A stretch of 64,000 nucleotides of DNA from Isoetes taiwanensis (GCA_021234155.1 JAJEKV010000006.1:10879317-10943316), one strand, 5' to 3'. Positions 1 through 12,151 are shown, counted from the stretch's first letter. The notes: generated from the letters alone by a model not told the origin. Numbers and translations: made by a program.

Positions 1-1446
1 AGGGAGTAAATGGGTTTACAAACTTAAAAAGGAAGGCGGATGGATCAATAGAAAGGTACAAAGCTCGGCTAGTTGCTAAGGGGTACACACGGTTAGAAGG
101 TGTAGATTACAAAGACACATTTTCACCCATTGTTAAGATGACTAGTTTGAGAGTCCTTATAGCAATTGGGTCTGAGAATGACATGGAGTTGAGTCACATG
201 GACGTCAAGACGCCTTCTTGAATGGAGAATTAGAAGAAGAGATTTATATGGAGCAGCCCCATGGGTACGAAAGCAAGGTGATGATTTGGTATGCAAGTTG
301 AAAAAGGCTATTTATGGACTCGAGGACAAGCATCTAGGCGGTGGTACTTATGCATAAACATTTTTGGTTGCTAATGGGCTTGTTAAATTAAAAACTGAAG
401 GTAATCTTTACATGAAGAAGGAAGGGAGTAAGTGCCTAATAATGGCCTTATATGTTGATGATTGCGTCATTGCCAGCAATGACAAAGTTCTTCTAGACAA
501 GTGCAAATTGTTCTTTGAGAAGTCGCCAGGATGACCCGATCTTGGAGATCTGCGAAGCTATTGGGAATGGAAGTGAGAAGAGATAGGAAGCAAGGAGTAT
601 CGGACCTCACTCAGGAGCAATACATCAAGAAAATGCTAGTCAAATTCAGGATGGTAGATTGTAATGCTGCAAAAACACCAATAGCTCCAGGAACAAGAAT
701 ATCAGGGAAAATGTGCCCAAAAACACATGAGGAAAAGGAAGGAATGGTAGCCAGACCCTACAGATCATTAGTGGGGAGTCTGTTGTATGCTGCAAATAGC
801 ACAAGGCCGGACATCACTTATGCCAATTTAATCTTCTAAAGCGATTTTTGAACAATCCCGGAAAGGAGCATTGGATAGCCGCTGGAAGAGAGTTCTTAGG
901 TATCCGAAAGGTACCTTGACTCACGGGCCGCGGCTTTTAAAAGGAACATGGAAAACAAACTGGTTGGATATGCAGATGCAGATTCGGGAGGAGACATTGA
1001 TGATAGAAAGTCAACATCCGGGTATCTCTGCAAACTTGGGGATACAGCAATATCTTGGACGAGCAAAAAGCAAGAATGCGCGTATGCGAAGTCCAAAGTC
1101 GCAGCAGTATGTGGCGGTATCTCCGGCAAAGATCGTAAAATCATTTGGCCGCGAAGAATGCTCAAGGAGTTAGGGGAAATCATCGTAGGAGCTACAACAA
1201 TTTATTGTGACAATAAGAGCGGGATAGCAATGAGTAAAAATCCGGTATGTCATTCACGTACTAAACATATAGAGATCCATCACCATTTCATCCGAGATGA
1301 GGTAGATAAAGGAGAAATAGATGTGAAATACATTCCTACTAGGTTGCAACAAAGCGGATGTCTTGACCAAGGCTCTCACCGAGCCAAAACTCGAAGTTGC
1401 AAAGGGGCAAGTAGGAATCACAAGTTGTACTGTGCCGAGGGGAGAA
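1..1446 (+). pseudogene. Copy 0: pol 3' part (reverse transcriptase and RNase H), broken
   Basis: This is the tail of a Ty1/copia polyprotein entering from the left edge. The reverse-transcriptase YVDD active-site motif is encoded at 451-462. The RNase H region (DIDDRKSTSGY) is near 990-1,025 and the conserved TKHIEIHHH segment near 1,260-1,285. Several frameshifts break it, for example near 205, 320, 525 and 830, and between 1,080 and 1,140. Most breaks sit where better copies have CAG or CTG. As it stands it cannot encode a continuous protein. Confidence 0.9.
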
Positions 1447-2469
1447 TGACGGTGAAATCCAGCCTGTACACGTGGTCGAAGATCCATAGCCCACATATGT
1501 GAGCGTTGAAGAAAGCGGTGGTCAGGAGAATACGACAAAAGGGGAAGAGCCTGATCGATTACTGTGTGTCTTTTGGCAGAAAGCGTGAAGGAGTCGGACG
1601 GTTTTGGGCATACAAACCGGACTGTAGATAAGACACAGAGGTACCAGACTGCAGTAATCAAAGAGAGCTGAGGTACTTGGATCAGCCAGAGGCGCAGAGA
1701 CCCATCGGGAAGACAGTCTTTGATTGATTATTCAAGAGAGGCTTGGGGCTGTCGGAGATCCTGTCCATAAGAGCGTTTGGATCAAACAGACTATAATTTC
1801 TAGGCTCCCATCAGGAATGTTCAAGCATGAAAGGGCTCTGCTTGCAGACCAAATTTAGGACAGCTATTTATGTTATTAATGGCAGCTATGGCGGAAAGAT
1901 AGATAGATATAGTAAACACACAGCAAATAATAGATAAGGAAATATATATGACACGTTGAATGCTATGATTACACTGTATGCTCAGAGAAGCTTAAGCTCT
2001 CAGAGTACTTGCTGAACATGGCCAACTTGACTAGCTCGATTGTCTGAACAAACGACTCGACCTCTTAGCTTGTAGACTACATACTTACGATCGGACAACA
2101 GAATCGCTTCCATTGCATCCAAATAATACGGGTAACCTTGATGACAGGTTAAATCCAATCGTATTAACGTGGTCGAAGATCCATAGCCCACATGTGAGCG
2201 CTTGGAAGAAAGCGGTGGTCGTGAGAATACAAAAAGGGGAAGAGCCCGATCGACATCGGTGTCTTTTGGCGTAAAAGCGTTGAAGGAGCCTGACGGTTTT
2301 GGGCATACAAACCGATCAGATAAGACACGCAGGTACCGTGATCAGCAAAGAATCAAAGAGAGCTGAGGTACTTGGATCAGCCGTAGGCAGAGACCCATCG
2401 GAAGACGGTTTGATTGATTATTCGCAGAGGCTTGGGCATCGGAGATCCCGGCCCATAAGAGAGTTAACA
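1447..2469 (+). repeat. LTR junction A1-S-A2 between copies 0 and 1
   Basis: A1 (1,447-1,773) follows a purine tract and starts with TG, as a 3' LTR should. A2 (2,142-2,469) repeats A1, ends in TTAACA and is followed at once by the primer-binding site, as a 5' LTR should. The 368-bp stretch S between them starts CGTTTGG and ends ACCTTGA. A1 copies carry CACATATGTG where A2 copies carry CACATGTG, so the two are stably distinct. Either A is a ~330-bp LTR and S is co-duplicated flank, or A1-S-A2 is one ~1-kb LTR with an internal duplication. S holds a TATA-like AAATATATATG. Confidence 0.75.
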
Positions 2470-2471
2470 AG

Positions 2472-2484
2472 TGGTATCGTGAGC
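2472..2484 (+). other. Primer-binding site, copy 1 (damaged)
   Basis: TGGTATCGTGAGC here corresponds to TGGTATCAGAGC in copies 2 and 3, the usual complement of the plant initiator tRNA-Met 3' end. The CAG inside the site is replaced, another CHG-context change. Confidence 0.8.
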
Positions 2485-2489
2485 TAAAT

Positions 2490-3855
2490 ATGGCCAGCAG
2501 CTTGCTTTAACGCACTGAAAGCAAAGCACCAAAGTCTTCGGTTGAGATGAAGCAGGCTTTCAATTGTGGAAGGCCATGATCACACAAGCTCTCAAGGTTG
2601 ACAAATTGTGGGAGCTTGTAGTGAAAGGGAAATCAGCTGTAGCACCCAGCAGAGTAAAGAAGGAAACCTCTAGTTCTAAAGGAGAGAAGGCTGAAGAAAC
2701 ATCTGAGGAGCTGGACGAGAAGGAAGAGATTGCAAAGGCAATCATTATGGCCAAATTGGGAGGAGACATAGTGCTTGAAATTCAGCACAAATCTCCTTCC
2801 GAGATGTGGGAATACCTTCTTGAAAGGTATGAAGCGAAGACTTCTTCGCAAATAGAAGTATTGGAGATGCAGGTACGCAGTTTGCAATTTGAGAAAGGTG
2901 GCGAAGTGACAGACCTGATACGGCGATTGCGCTTATTGTTTCATGACCTGGAGGGAGCTGGAGTAAAGTATTCCGAACAGCAAAAGGTATTGGCATTAAC
3001 ACGAGCTTTTCATAATTCTTACAAAGATTTAGCTGTGTTGGTTAGGCGCACTTCGCCGACGTTCGATAAGGCTGTAGAGGCAATTAGAACAGAAATGGAA
3101 CAAGAAAGAATTGCAGTAGCAGGTGCAAAGGAGAAATCCCATGGAGAGGAACACCCGGCAGTATTATATGCAGGTGAAAGAGGCCGGGGCCGTGGCAGAA
3201 GCCGAGGAAGAGGAAGAGCACAAATCCAGTGCTACGGATGTGATGAATTCGGACACATAAAGGCAGAATGTCCGAATCGTGGAAAAAATGGAGTCGGGGC
3301 GAGGGTTCTATGCACGAGGAAGGGTCGAGCATCGCCCGCGGTGCGGGGCCGTGAGGTGGCGAAGGTGATAAAGAGGAGACAGCAATGATTGGAGCACTCA
3401 CGGAGGAAAAGGTAAAGGAGTTAAACTCTAAATTCAAATCTAAAGGCTCCATAGTGTCAAATGTGAATTTTAAAGGAGGATTGAATAAAACTAACACTTT
3501 GACTCTAGATTAGGGGAGTGAAGTCTCCATAGTCAATACCGACTTGTTAAGGAATGTTGGACCAAGCAAGCGTTCAAGGGTGCAAATGGGAAATGGCACG
3601 ATTCAAAAGGTGCATGGAAAGGGGGAGTTGCAGGTATCGAGGGAAGGCATGGACGTTTTGAAATTGCCCGATACTTTGTTTGCACCTGAAATGTTATTTA
3701 ACTTGGTCTCGGTTGCCAATCTTGTTGACAATGGTTTTGATTTATTTTTCCATAAACATGGTTGCAAGTTTATTAAGGATGGTGTGAAATTGTTTGATGC
3801 TGAAAGAAGGGGAAATTTGTTTGAATTAGATATCAAATCAATCAATAAAGTGTAA
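2490..3855 (+). pseudogene. Copy 1: gag and protease, broken
   Basis: The ATG at 2,490 matches the start of the intact copy 2 gag but the frame shifts near 2,510-2,555. A long in-frame stretch then runs 2,564-3,388 and includes the CCHC zinc knuckle (CYGCDEFGHIKAEC). The RGRGR-rich linker is kept. The protease motif, DSGAE in other copies, is hit near 3,512 by a TAG stop plus loss of a base where copy 2 reads TCGGGAGCTGAAG. The rest is open at 3,544-3,855. Gag forms the particle and binds RNA; the protease cuts the polyprotein. Confidence 0.88.
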
Positions 3856-6797
3856 GCCCATAGATAAAGCTAGCGTACTTGGCATTTAAGATTGGCACAT
3901 GCAAATTACAATAGCATTAGAATTGCAGAAAAGGATAATCTTTTGAATGATTTGGTGTATGAAAGTGAAGATCATGATGATATTTGTGAGGCATGCATGT
4001 TGGGTAAACAGAGTAGAATGCCTTTTAGAAACAAAGGTAAAAGAGCACATGGATTGCTTGAATTAGTTCATTCGGATGTTTGTGGTCGATGCAAGTGCAA
4101 AGCCACAGGATCGAAATCTTATTTTGCAACGTTTATTGATGATTATAGTAGGAGAACTAAATGTTATTTCTTGCGATCCAAAGACCAAGTATTTGATGCT
4201 TTCGGACTTTATGTTTGAAGTTGAAAGGGAAACATCGCTTAAGGTTAAATGTTTGAGGTCCGACCTTGGAGGGGAATATAGGTCGGATGAATTTTGCAGG
4301 TTTTGTCGATTCACGTGGGATAAAAAGCGGTATACATGTAGATATACACCGCAGCGTAGCGGTGTGGCGAAACGAAAAGAATCGCACTATCATGAATGCG
4401 GCAAGATCTATGCTTAAGCATGCGGGTCTTCCTAATAGCTTGTGGGCGAAAAGCGGTAGCGCAGACCGCCACATCAAAATAGGTTGCCTAGTGCTGCGGT
4501 AGGGGGGGAGTACGAGAACAATTTTGGGGCGGACAAAAACAATCCGTGAAAAAATTTAGGGTATACGGATGCTTGGGCGTACATGTTGGTACACCAAGAG
4601 CCGAGAAGGAAATTGGATGACCGAAGCATATGCACATTCCGGTGGGGTATGACGAGGGAGACAAATGGTTACAAAGCTATATGGTCCCAATACGGCGTAA
4701 GATACATGTTAGCAGAGAGATGTGATCTTCAATGAAAATGTCTTATACAAGGATAGGAAAGCACTTAGCGCGTCTGTGAAATAATGGAATGGGTACCAAA
4801 GTGGAATATTTGGAACATGAGCCAGGGGTAAGTGAAGGAGCAACAAATGGTTCAGAAGGAACATCGGATTTGCCCGTGGAAGTTGATTTTGAGGATGATG
4901 AAGTTGAGCCTGTGGACATGCATGCAAACACAGAACCGGATGTGGTGCATGAAGCCATGGAGGCTGATAGTGCGCCACATGTACCGGACATCGAGCGCAG
5001 GAGGTGCATGAGGTCTTAGAGACTGACAGTGCACCGGAAACTGGACGCCAGGGGGAGGAAAGTAGTGATGTAGCAGTTGAAGAAATCAGAAGAGGTACAA
5101 GCAGGACTCGGCACAGTGAAGTTGAACGTCTCAAATCTCAACTTCCGTTTGATACAGAAACATTTGGGAGAAAAGAAAGCGGCAAGACAACAAGACATCC
5201 AAAGCCCAAGATCTTGTCCTGCATTTTGGAACCAGAGACTGTAGAAGAAGCAGTCACAAGGTCAGACGCAAATATGTGGAGGGAAGCAATGGAGAATGAG
5301 CTAGATTCATTCAAACGAACTGGAACATATGAGTTGGTACCAAGGCCAAGTGGCAAGAATGTTGTAGGGAGTAAATGGGTTTACAAACTTAAAAGGAAGG
5401 CGGATGGATCAATAGAAAGGTACAAAGCTCGGCTAGTTGCTAAGGGGTACACACAGTTAGAAGGTGTAGATTACAAAGACACATTTTCACCCATTGTTAA
5501 GATGACTAGTTTGAGAGTCCTTATAGCAATTGCAGTGCAGAATGACATGGAGTTGAGTCACATGGACGCCAAGACCGCCTTCTTGAATGGAGAATTAGAA
5601 GAAGAGATTTATATGGAGCAGCCCCATGGGTACGAAAGCAAGGTGATGATTTGGTATGCAAGTTGAAAAAGGCTATTTATGGACTCAGACAAGCATCTAG
5701 GCAGTGGTACTTATGCATAAACAGTTTTTTGGTTGCTAATGGGCTTGTTAAATTAAAAACTGAAGGTAATCTTTACATGAAGAAGGAAGGGAGTAAGTGC
5801 CTAATAATGGCCTTATATGTTGATGATTGCGTCATTGCCAGCAATGACAAAGTTCTTCTAGACAAGTGCAAATTGTTCTTTGAGAAGTCGCTTTTCGGAT
5901 GGTGATCTTGGAGATCCGCAGAAGCTATTGGGAATGGAAGTGAGAAGAGATAGGAAGCAAGGAGTATCTTGTACCTCACTTTCGGGAGCAATACATCAAG
6001 AAAATGCTAGTCAAATTCAGGATGGTAGATTGTAATCTTTGCAAAAAACACCAATAGCTCCGGGAACAAGAATATCGGGGAAAATGTGCCCAAAAACACA
6101 TGAGGAAAAGGAAGGAATGGTAGCAGGGCCCCTGAGGATCATTAGTGGGGAGTTTGTTGTATGCTGCAAATAGCACAAGGCCGGACATCACTTATGCCGT
6201 TAATCTTCTAAGCAGATTTTTGAACAATCCTGGAAAGGAGCATTGGATAGCCGCGAAGAGAGTTCTTAGGTATCTGAAAGGTACCTTGACTCACGGGCTG
6301 TGCTTTAAAAGGAACATGGAAAACAAACTGGTTGGATATGCAGATGCAGATTGGGGAGGAGACATTGATGATAGAAAGTCAACATCCGGGTATCTCTGCA
6401 AACTTGGGGATACAGCAATATCTTGGACGAGCAAAAAGCAAGAATGCGTTGCGAAGTCCAGTGCAGAAGCAGAGTATGTGGCAGTATCTCTGGCAGCATC
6501 AGAAATCATTTGGCTGCGAAGAATGCTCAAGGAGTTAGGGAAATCATGCGTAGGAGCTACAACAATTTATTGTGACAATAAGAGCGGGATAGCAATGAGT
6601 AAAAATCCGGTATGTCATTCACGTACTAAACATATAGAGATCCATCACCATTTCATCCGAGATGAGGTAGATAAAGGAGAAATAGATGTGAAATACATTC
6701 CTACTAGGTTGCAACAAGCAGATGTCTTGACCAAGGCTCTCACCGAGCCAAAACTTCGAAGTTGCAAAGGGGCAAGTAGGAATCACAAGTTGTCTGG
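3856..6797 (+). pseudogene. Copy 1: pol (integrase, RT, RNase H), broken
   Basis: Integrase zinc and core motifs (CEACMLGK, SDLGGEY) are readable at 3,892-4,420 but frameshifts at about 4,215-4,375 remove the catalytic region. Clean coding resumes at 5,004-5,666 (start of the RT), 5,651-5,905 (YVDD motif at 5,816-5,827) and 6,145-6,819 (RNase H). In contrast to copy 2, the RNase H here keeps the GYADADWGGD catalytic motif and the AEAEY motif intact. The segment is a mosaic of clean and heavily altered patches, so no single disabling event explains it. Confidence 0.88.
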
Positions 6798-6808
6798 TGA
6801 GGGGAGAA

Positions 6809-7836
6809 TGACAGGTTAAATCCAGCCTGTACACGTGGTCGAAGATCCATAGCCCACATATGTGAGCGTTGAAGAAAGTGGTGGTCAGGAGAATACGACA
6901 AAAGGGGAAGAGCGTCGACCGACATGTGTCTTTTGGCGTAAAGCGTGAAGGAGTCTGGACGGTTTTGGGCATACAAACCGGACTGGTAGATAAGACAGAG
7001 AGGTACCGGCTGCGGTAATCAAAAAGAGCCGAGGTACTTGGATCAGCCAGGAGGTCGCGAGACCCATCGGAAGACAAGTCTTTGATTGATTATTCGCAGA
7101 GGCTTGGGCTGCCGGAGATCCCATCCCATAAGAGCGTTTGGATCAAAGCAGACTATAATTTCTAGGCTCCCATGGGAATGTTCAAGCATGAAAGGGCTAC
7201 GCTTGCAGACCAAATTTAGGACAGCTATTTATGTTATTAATGGCTATGGCGGAAAGATAGATAGATACTGATAAAACACACAAAGAAATAATAGATAAGG
7301 AAATATATATGACACGTTGAATGCTATGATTACATCGTATGCTCGGAGAAGCTTAAGCTCTCAGTACTTTGCTGAACATGGCCAACTTGACTAGCTCGAG
7401 TTCTTTGAACAAACGACTCGACCTCTTAGCTTGTAGACTACATACTTACAGATCGGACAACCGGAATCGCTTCCATTGCATCCGTAATACACGGGTAACC
7501 TTGATGACAGGTTAAATCCATTGCTGTACGTGGTCGAAGATCCATAGCCCACATGTGGCGTTGAAGAAAGCGGTGGTCGAGGAGAATACGACAAAAGGGG
7601 AAGAGCCCTGATCGACATCTTGTGTGTCTTTTTGGCGTAAAGCGTGAAGGAGTCGGACGGTTTTGGGCATACAAACCGGACTGTAGATAAGACACAGAGG
7701 TACCAGACTGCAGTAATCAAAGAGAGCTGAGGTACTTGGATCAGCCAGAGGCGCAGAGACCCATCGGAAGACAGTGCTGATTGATTATTCGCAGAGGCTT
7801 GGGCTGTCGGAGATCCTGTCCATAAGAGAGTTAACA
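6809..7836 (+). repeat. LTR junction A1-S-A2 between copies 1 and 2
   Basis: A1 is 6,809-7,134, S is 7,135-7,504, A2 is 7,505-7,836. Organisation is the same as at 1,447-2,469, including the A1/A2 marker difference. The purine tract GAGGGGAGAA just before A1 serves as the polypurine tract of copy 1. Confidence 0.78.
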
Positions 7837-7837
7837 G

Positions 7838-7849
7838 TGGTATCAGAGC
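7838..7849 (+). other. Primer-binding site, copy 2
   Basis: TGGTATCAGAGC is the standard copia complement to the 3' end of initiator tRNA-Met. It lies one base after the A2 end and only 6 bases before the gag ATG, an unusually short leader. Confidence 0.85.
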
Positions 7850-7855
7850 GCAAAT

Positions 7856-9169
7856 ATGGCCAGCAGGCTTGCTTTAACGTACCTGAGCAGCACCAAAGTC
7901 TTCGAAGGAGATGAAGCAGGCTTCCAATTGTGGAAGGCCATGATCACACAAGCTCTGAAGGTTGACAAATTGTGGGAGCTTGTAGTGAAAGGGAAATCAG
8001 CTGTGGCACCCAGCAGAGTAAAGAAGGAAACCTCTAGTTCTAAAGGAGAGAAGGCTGAAGAAACATCTGAAGAGCTGGATGAGAAGGAAGAGATTGCAAA
8101 GGCAATCATTATGGCCAAATTGGGAGGAGACATAGTGCTTGAAATTCAGCACAAATCTCCTTCCGAGATGTGGGAATACCTTCTTGAAAGGTATGAAGCG
8201 AAGACTTCTTCGCAAATAGAAGTATTGGAGATGCAGGTTCGCAGTTTGCAGTTTGAGAAAGGTGGTGAAGTGACAGACCTGATACGGCGATTGCGCTTAT
8301 TGTTTCATGACTTGGAGGGAGCTGGAGTAAAGTATTCCGAACAGCAAAAGGTATTGGCATTAACACGAGCTTTTCATAATTCTTACAAAGATTTAGCTGT
8401 GTTGGTTAGGCGCACTTCGCCGACGTTTGATAAGGCTGTAGAGGCAATTAGAACAGAAATGGAACAAGAAAGAATTGCAGTAGCAGGTGCAAAGGAGAAA
8501 TCCCATGGAGAGGAACACCCAGCAGTATTATATGCAGGTGAAAGAGGCCGGGGCCGTGGCAGAAGCCGAGGAAGAGGAAGAGCACAAATCCAGTGCTACG
8601 GATGTGATGAATACGGACATATAAAGGCAGAATGTCCGAATCGTGAAAAATGGAGTCGTGGACGAGGGTTCTATGCACGAGGAAGGGGTCGAGCATCGTC
8701 TGTTGCGGTCGTAGGTGAAACTGAAGGTGATAAAGAGGAGACAGCAATGATTGGAGCACTCACGGAGGAAAAGGTAAAGGAGTTAAACTCTAAATTCAAA
8801 TCTAAAGGCTCCATAGTGTCAAATGTGAATTTTAAAGGAGGATTGAATAAAACTAACACTTTGACTCTAGATTCGGGAGCTGAAGTCTCCATAGTCAATA
8901 CTTCTGACTTGTTAAGGAATGTTGGACCAAGCAAGCGTTCAAGGGTGCAAATGGGAAATGGCACGATTCAAAAGGTGCATGGAAAGGGGGAGTTGCAGGT
9001 ATCGAGGGAAGGCATGGACGTTTTGAAATTGCCCGATACTTTGTTTGCACCTGAAATGTTATTTAACTTGGTCTCGGTTGCCAATCTTGTTGACAATGGT
9101 TTTGATTTATTTTTCCATAAACATGGTTGCAAGTTTATTAAGGATGGTGTGAAATTGTTTGATCTTTGA
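7856..9169 (+). CDS. gag: Copy 2: Gag-protease
   Basis: This 437-residue open frame is the longest undamaged Gag in the window. Residues 1-200 form the Gag body. An RGRGRGRSRGRG basic linker sits at 230-242. The CCHC zinc knuckle has C247, C250, H255 and C260. The aspartic-protease motif DSGAE starts at residue 339. The start ATG lies just after the primer-binding site. The TGA at 9,167 arises where copy 1 reads GATGCTGAAAG and this copy reads GATCTTTGAAAG. In a healthy element the frame would continue into integrase, so this stop is probably damage or artefact, not a real gag terminator. Confidence 0.92.
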   Translation: MASRLALTYLSSTKVFEGDEAGFQLWKAMITQALKVDKLWELVVKGKSAVAPSRVKKETSSSKGEKAEETSEELDEKEEIAKAIIMAKLGGDIVLEIQHKSPSEMWEYLLERYEAKTSSQIEVLEMQVRSLQFEKGGEVTDLIRRLRLLFHDLEGAGVKYSEQQKVLALTRAFHNSYKDLAVLVRRTSPTFDKAVEAIRTEMEQERIAVAGAKEKSHGEEHPAVLYAGERGRGRGRSRGRGRAQIQCYGCDEYGHIKAECPNREKWSRGRGFYARGRGRASSVAVVGETEGDKEETAMIGALTEEKVKELNSKFKSKGSIVSNVNFKGGLNKTNTLTLDSGAEVSIVNTSDLLRNVGPSKRSRVQMGNGTIQKVHGKGELQVSREGMDVLKLPDTLFAPEMLFNLVSVANLVDNGFDLFFHKHGCKFIKDGVKLFDL

Positions 9170-9257
9170 AAGAAGGGGAAATTTGTTTGAATTAGATATC
9201 AAATCAATCAATAAAGTGTAAGCCCATAGATAAAGCTAGCGTACTTGGCATTTAAGA

Positions 9258-11888
9258 TTGGCACATGCAAATTACAATAGCATTAGAATTGCAGAAAAGG
9301 ATAATCTTTTGAATGATTTGGTGTATGAAAGTGAAGATCATGATGATATTTGTGAGGCATGCATGTTGGGTAAACATAGTAGAATGCCTTTTAGAAACAA
9401 AGGTAAAAGAGCACATGGATTGCTTGAATTAGTTCATTCGGATGTTTGTGGTCGATGCAAGTGCAAAGCTTTGGGATCGAAATCTTATTTTGCAACGTTT
9501 ATTGATGATTATAGTAGGAGAACTAAATGTTATTTCTTGCGATCCAAAGACCAAGTATTTGATGCTTTCAGACTTTATGTTGCAGAAGTTGAAAGGGAAA
9601 CATCGCTTAAGGTTAAATGTTTGAGGTCCGACCTTGGAGGGGAATATAGGTCGGATGAATTTTGCAGGTTTTGTCAGTTACGTGGGATAAAAAGGCAGTA
9701 TACATGTAGATATACACCGCAGCAGAACGGTGTGGCAGAACGAAAGAATCGCACTATCATGAATGCGGCAAGATCTATGCTTAAGCATGCAGGTCTTCCT
9801 AATAGCTTGTGGGCAGAAGCGGTAGCGGCAGCCTGCCACATCCAAAATAGGTTGCCTAGTGCTGCGGTAAAGGGGGGAGTACCAGAACAATTTTGGGCCG
9901 GACAAAAACAATCCGTGAAAAGATTTAGGGTATACGGATGCTTGGCGTACATGTTGGTACCTGAAGAGCTGAGAAGGAAATTGGATGACCGAAGCATATG
10001 CACATTCCTGGTGGGGTATGACGAGGAGACAAATGGTTACAGGCTATATGATCCCAATACGCGTAAGATACATGTTAGCAGAGATGTGATCTTCAATGAA
10101 AATGTCTTATACAAGGATAGGAAAGCACTTAGCGTACAGGAAATAATGGAATGGGTACCAGTGGAATATTTGGAACATGAGCCAGGGGTAAGTGAAGGAG
10201 CAACAAATGGTTCAGAAGGAACATCGGATTTGCCCGTGGAAGTTGATTTTGAGGATGATGAAGTTGAGCCTGTGGACATGCAAGCAAACACAGAACCGGA
10301 TGTGGTGCATGAAGCCATGGAGGCTGATAGTGCGCCACATGTACCGGACACTGAGCCAGAGGAGGTGCATGAGGTCTTAGAGACTGACAGTGCACCGGAA
10401 ACTGGACGCCAGGGGGAGGAAAGTAGTGATGTAGCAGTTGAAGAAATCAGAAGAGGTACAAGCAGGACTCCGGCAACAGTTGAAGTTGAACGTCTCAAAT
10501 CTCAACTTCCGTTTGATACAGAAACATTTGGGAGAAAAGAAAGCGGCAAGACAACAAGACCTCCAAAGCCCAAGATCTTGTCCTGCATTTTGGAACCAGA
10601 GACTGTAGAAGAAGCAGTCACAAGGTCAGACGCAAATATGTGGAGGGAAGCAATGGAGAATGAGCTAGATTCATTCAAACGAACTGGAACATATGAGTTG
10701 GTACCAAGGCCAAGTGGCAAGAATGTTGTAGGGAGTAAATGGGTTTACAAACTTAAAAGGAAGGCGGATGGATCAATAGAAAGGTATAAAGCTCGGCTAG
10801 TTGCTAAGGGGTACACACAATTAGAAGGTGTAGATTACAAAGACACATTTTCACCCATTGTTAAGATGACTAGTTTGAGAGTCCTTATAGCAATTGCAGT
10901 GCAGAATGACATGGAGTTGAGTCACATGGACGTCAAGACTGCCTTCTTGAATGGAGAATTAGAAGAAGAGATTTATATGGAGCAGCCCCATGGGTACGAG
11001 CAAGGTGATGATTTGGTATGCAAGTTGAAAAAGGCTATTTATGGACTCAGACAAGCATCTAGGCAGTGGTACTTATGCATAAACATTTTTTTGGTTGCTA
11101 ATGGGCTTGTTAAATTAAAAACTGAAGGTAATCTTTACATGAAGAAGGAAGGGAGTAAGTGCCTAATAATGGCCTTATATGTTGATGATTGCGTCATTGC
11201 CAGCAATGACAAAGTTCTTCTAGACAAGTGCAAATTGTTGCTGAGAAGTCGCTTTCAGATGACTGATCTTGGAGATCTGCAGAAGCTATTGGGAATGGAA
11301 GTGAGAAGAGATAGGAAGCAAGGAGTACTGTACCTCACTCAGGAGCAATACATCAAGAAAATGCTAGTCAAATTCAGGATGGTAGATTGTAATGCTGCAA
11401 AAACACCAATAGCTCCAGGAACAAGAATATCAGGGAAAATGTGCCCAAAAACACATGAGGAAAAGGAAGGAATGGTAGCCAGGCCCTACAGATCATTAGT
11501 GGGGAGTTTGTTGTATGCTGCAAATAGCACAAGGCCGGACATCACTTATGCCGTTAATCTTCTAAGCAGATTTTTGAACAATCCTGGAAAGGAGCATTGG
11601 ATAGCCGCGAAGAGAGTTCTTAGGTATCTGAAAGGTACCTTGACTCACGGGCTGTGCTTTAAAAGGAACATGGAAAACAAACTGGTTGGATATCGATCTG
11701 ATTGGGGAGGAGACATTGATGATAGAAAGTCAACATCCGGGTATCTCTGCAAACTTGGGGATACAGCAATATCTTGGACGAGCAAAAAGCAAGAATGCGT
11801 TGCGAAGTCCGGCGTAAGCAGTATGTGTGGCGATATCTCCGGCAAAGATCGTAAATCATTTGGCTGCGAAGAATGCTCAAGGAGTTAG
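9258..11888 (+). CDS. pol: Copy 2: integrase, reverse transcriptase, RNase H
   Basis: An 876-residue open frame. The first ATG lies inside the integrase zinc domain, so the histidine part of the HHCC finger is upstream; C32 and C35 (CEACMLGK) are present. The integrase DDE triad is complete: D62, D125 and E161, with 35 residues between the last two. The RT YVDD motif is encoded at 11,178-11,189. The RNase H DWGGDIDDRKSTSGY segment follows near 11,700-11,745, but the upstream catalytic motif is altered (GYRSDWGGD, against GYADADWGGD in copy 1). A run of changes at 11,810-11,850 shifts the frame to a TAG at 11,886. Confidence 0.93.
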   Translation: MAHANYNSIRIAEKDNLLNDLVYESEDHDDICEACMLGKHSRMPFRNKGKRAHGLLELVHSDVCGRCKCKALGSKSYFATFIDDYSRRTKCYFLRSKDQVFDAFRLYVAEVERETSLKVKCLRSDLGGEYRSDEFCRFCQLRGIKRQYTCRYTPQQNGVAERKNRTIMNAARSMLKHAGLPNSLWAEAVAAACHIQNRLPSAAVKGGVPEQFWAGQKQSVKRFRVYGCLAYMLVPEELRRKLDDRSICTFLVGYDEETNGYRLYDPNTRKIHVSRDVIFNENVLYKDRKALSVQEIMEWVPVEYLEHEPGVSEGATNGSEGTSDLPVEVDFEDDEVEPVDMQANTEPDVVHEAMEADSAPHVPDTEPEEVHEVLETDSAPETGRQGEESSDVAVEEIRRGTSRTPATVEVERLKSQLPFDTETFGRKESGKTTRPPKPKILSCILEPETVEEAVTRSDANMWREAMENELDSFKRTGTYELVPRPSGKNVVGSKWVYKLKRKADGSIERYKARLVAKGYTQLEGVDYKDTFSPIVKMTSLRVLIAIAVQNDMELSHMDVKTAFLNGELEEEIYMEQPHGYEQGDDLVCKLKKAIYGLRQASRQWYLCINIFLVANGLVKLKTEGNLYMKKEGSKCLIMALYVDDCVIASNDKVLLDKCKLLLRSRFQMTDLGDLQKLLGMEVRRDRKQGVLYLTQEQYIKKMLVKFRMVDCNAAKTPIAPGTRISGKMCPKTHEEKEGMVARPYRSLVGSLLYAANSTRPDITYAVNLLSRFLNNPGKEHWIAAKRVLRYLKGTLTHGLCFKRNMENKLVGYRSDWGGDIDDRKSTSGYLCKLGDTAISWTSKKQECVAKSGVSSMCGDISGKDRKSFGCEECSRS

Positions 11889-12151
11889 GGAAATCATGCG
11901 TAGGAGCTATAACAATTTATTGTGACAATAAGAGCGGGATAGCAATGAGTAAAAATCCGGTATGTCATTCACGTACTAAACATATAGAGATCCATCACCA
12001 TTTCATCCGAGATGAGGTAGATAAAGGAGAAATAGATGTGAAATACATTCCTACTAGGTTGCAACAAGCAGATGTCTTGACCAAGGCTCTCACTGAGCCA
12101 AAACTCGAAGTTGCAAAGGGGCAAGTAGGAATCACAAGTTGTACAGGCTGA
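11873..12151 (+). CDS. Copy 2: RNase H C-terminal tail in a shifted frame
   Basis: This is the last ~92 residues of pol, in a different frame from the preceding stretch. It includes the TKHIEIHHHFIRDEV segment and LTKAL near the end, typical of the copia RNase H tail. It ends at TGA 12,149-12,151, just before the polypurine tract. The frame change traces to 11,810-11,850, where copy 1 has clean in-frame sequence. Confidence 0.88.
   Translation: MLKELGKSCVGAITIYCDNKSGIAMSKNPVCHSRTKHIEIHHHFIRDEVDKGEIDVKYIPTRLQQADVLTKALTEPKLEVAKGQVGITSCTG

Noticed and set aside
9167-9169. Natural gag stop codon separating gag from pol
   Set aside because: Copy 1 reads through this position with GATGCTGAAAG. 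The stop is created by the recurrent GCTG to CTTTG change.
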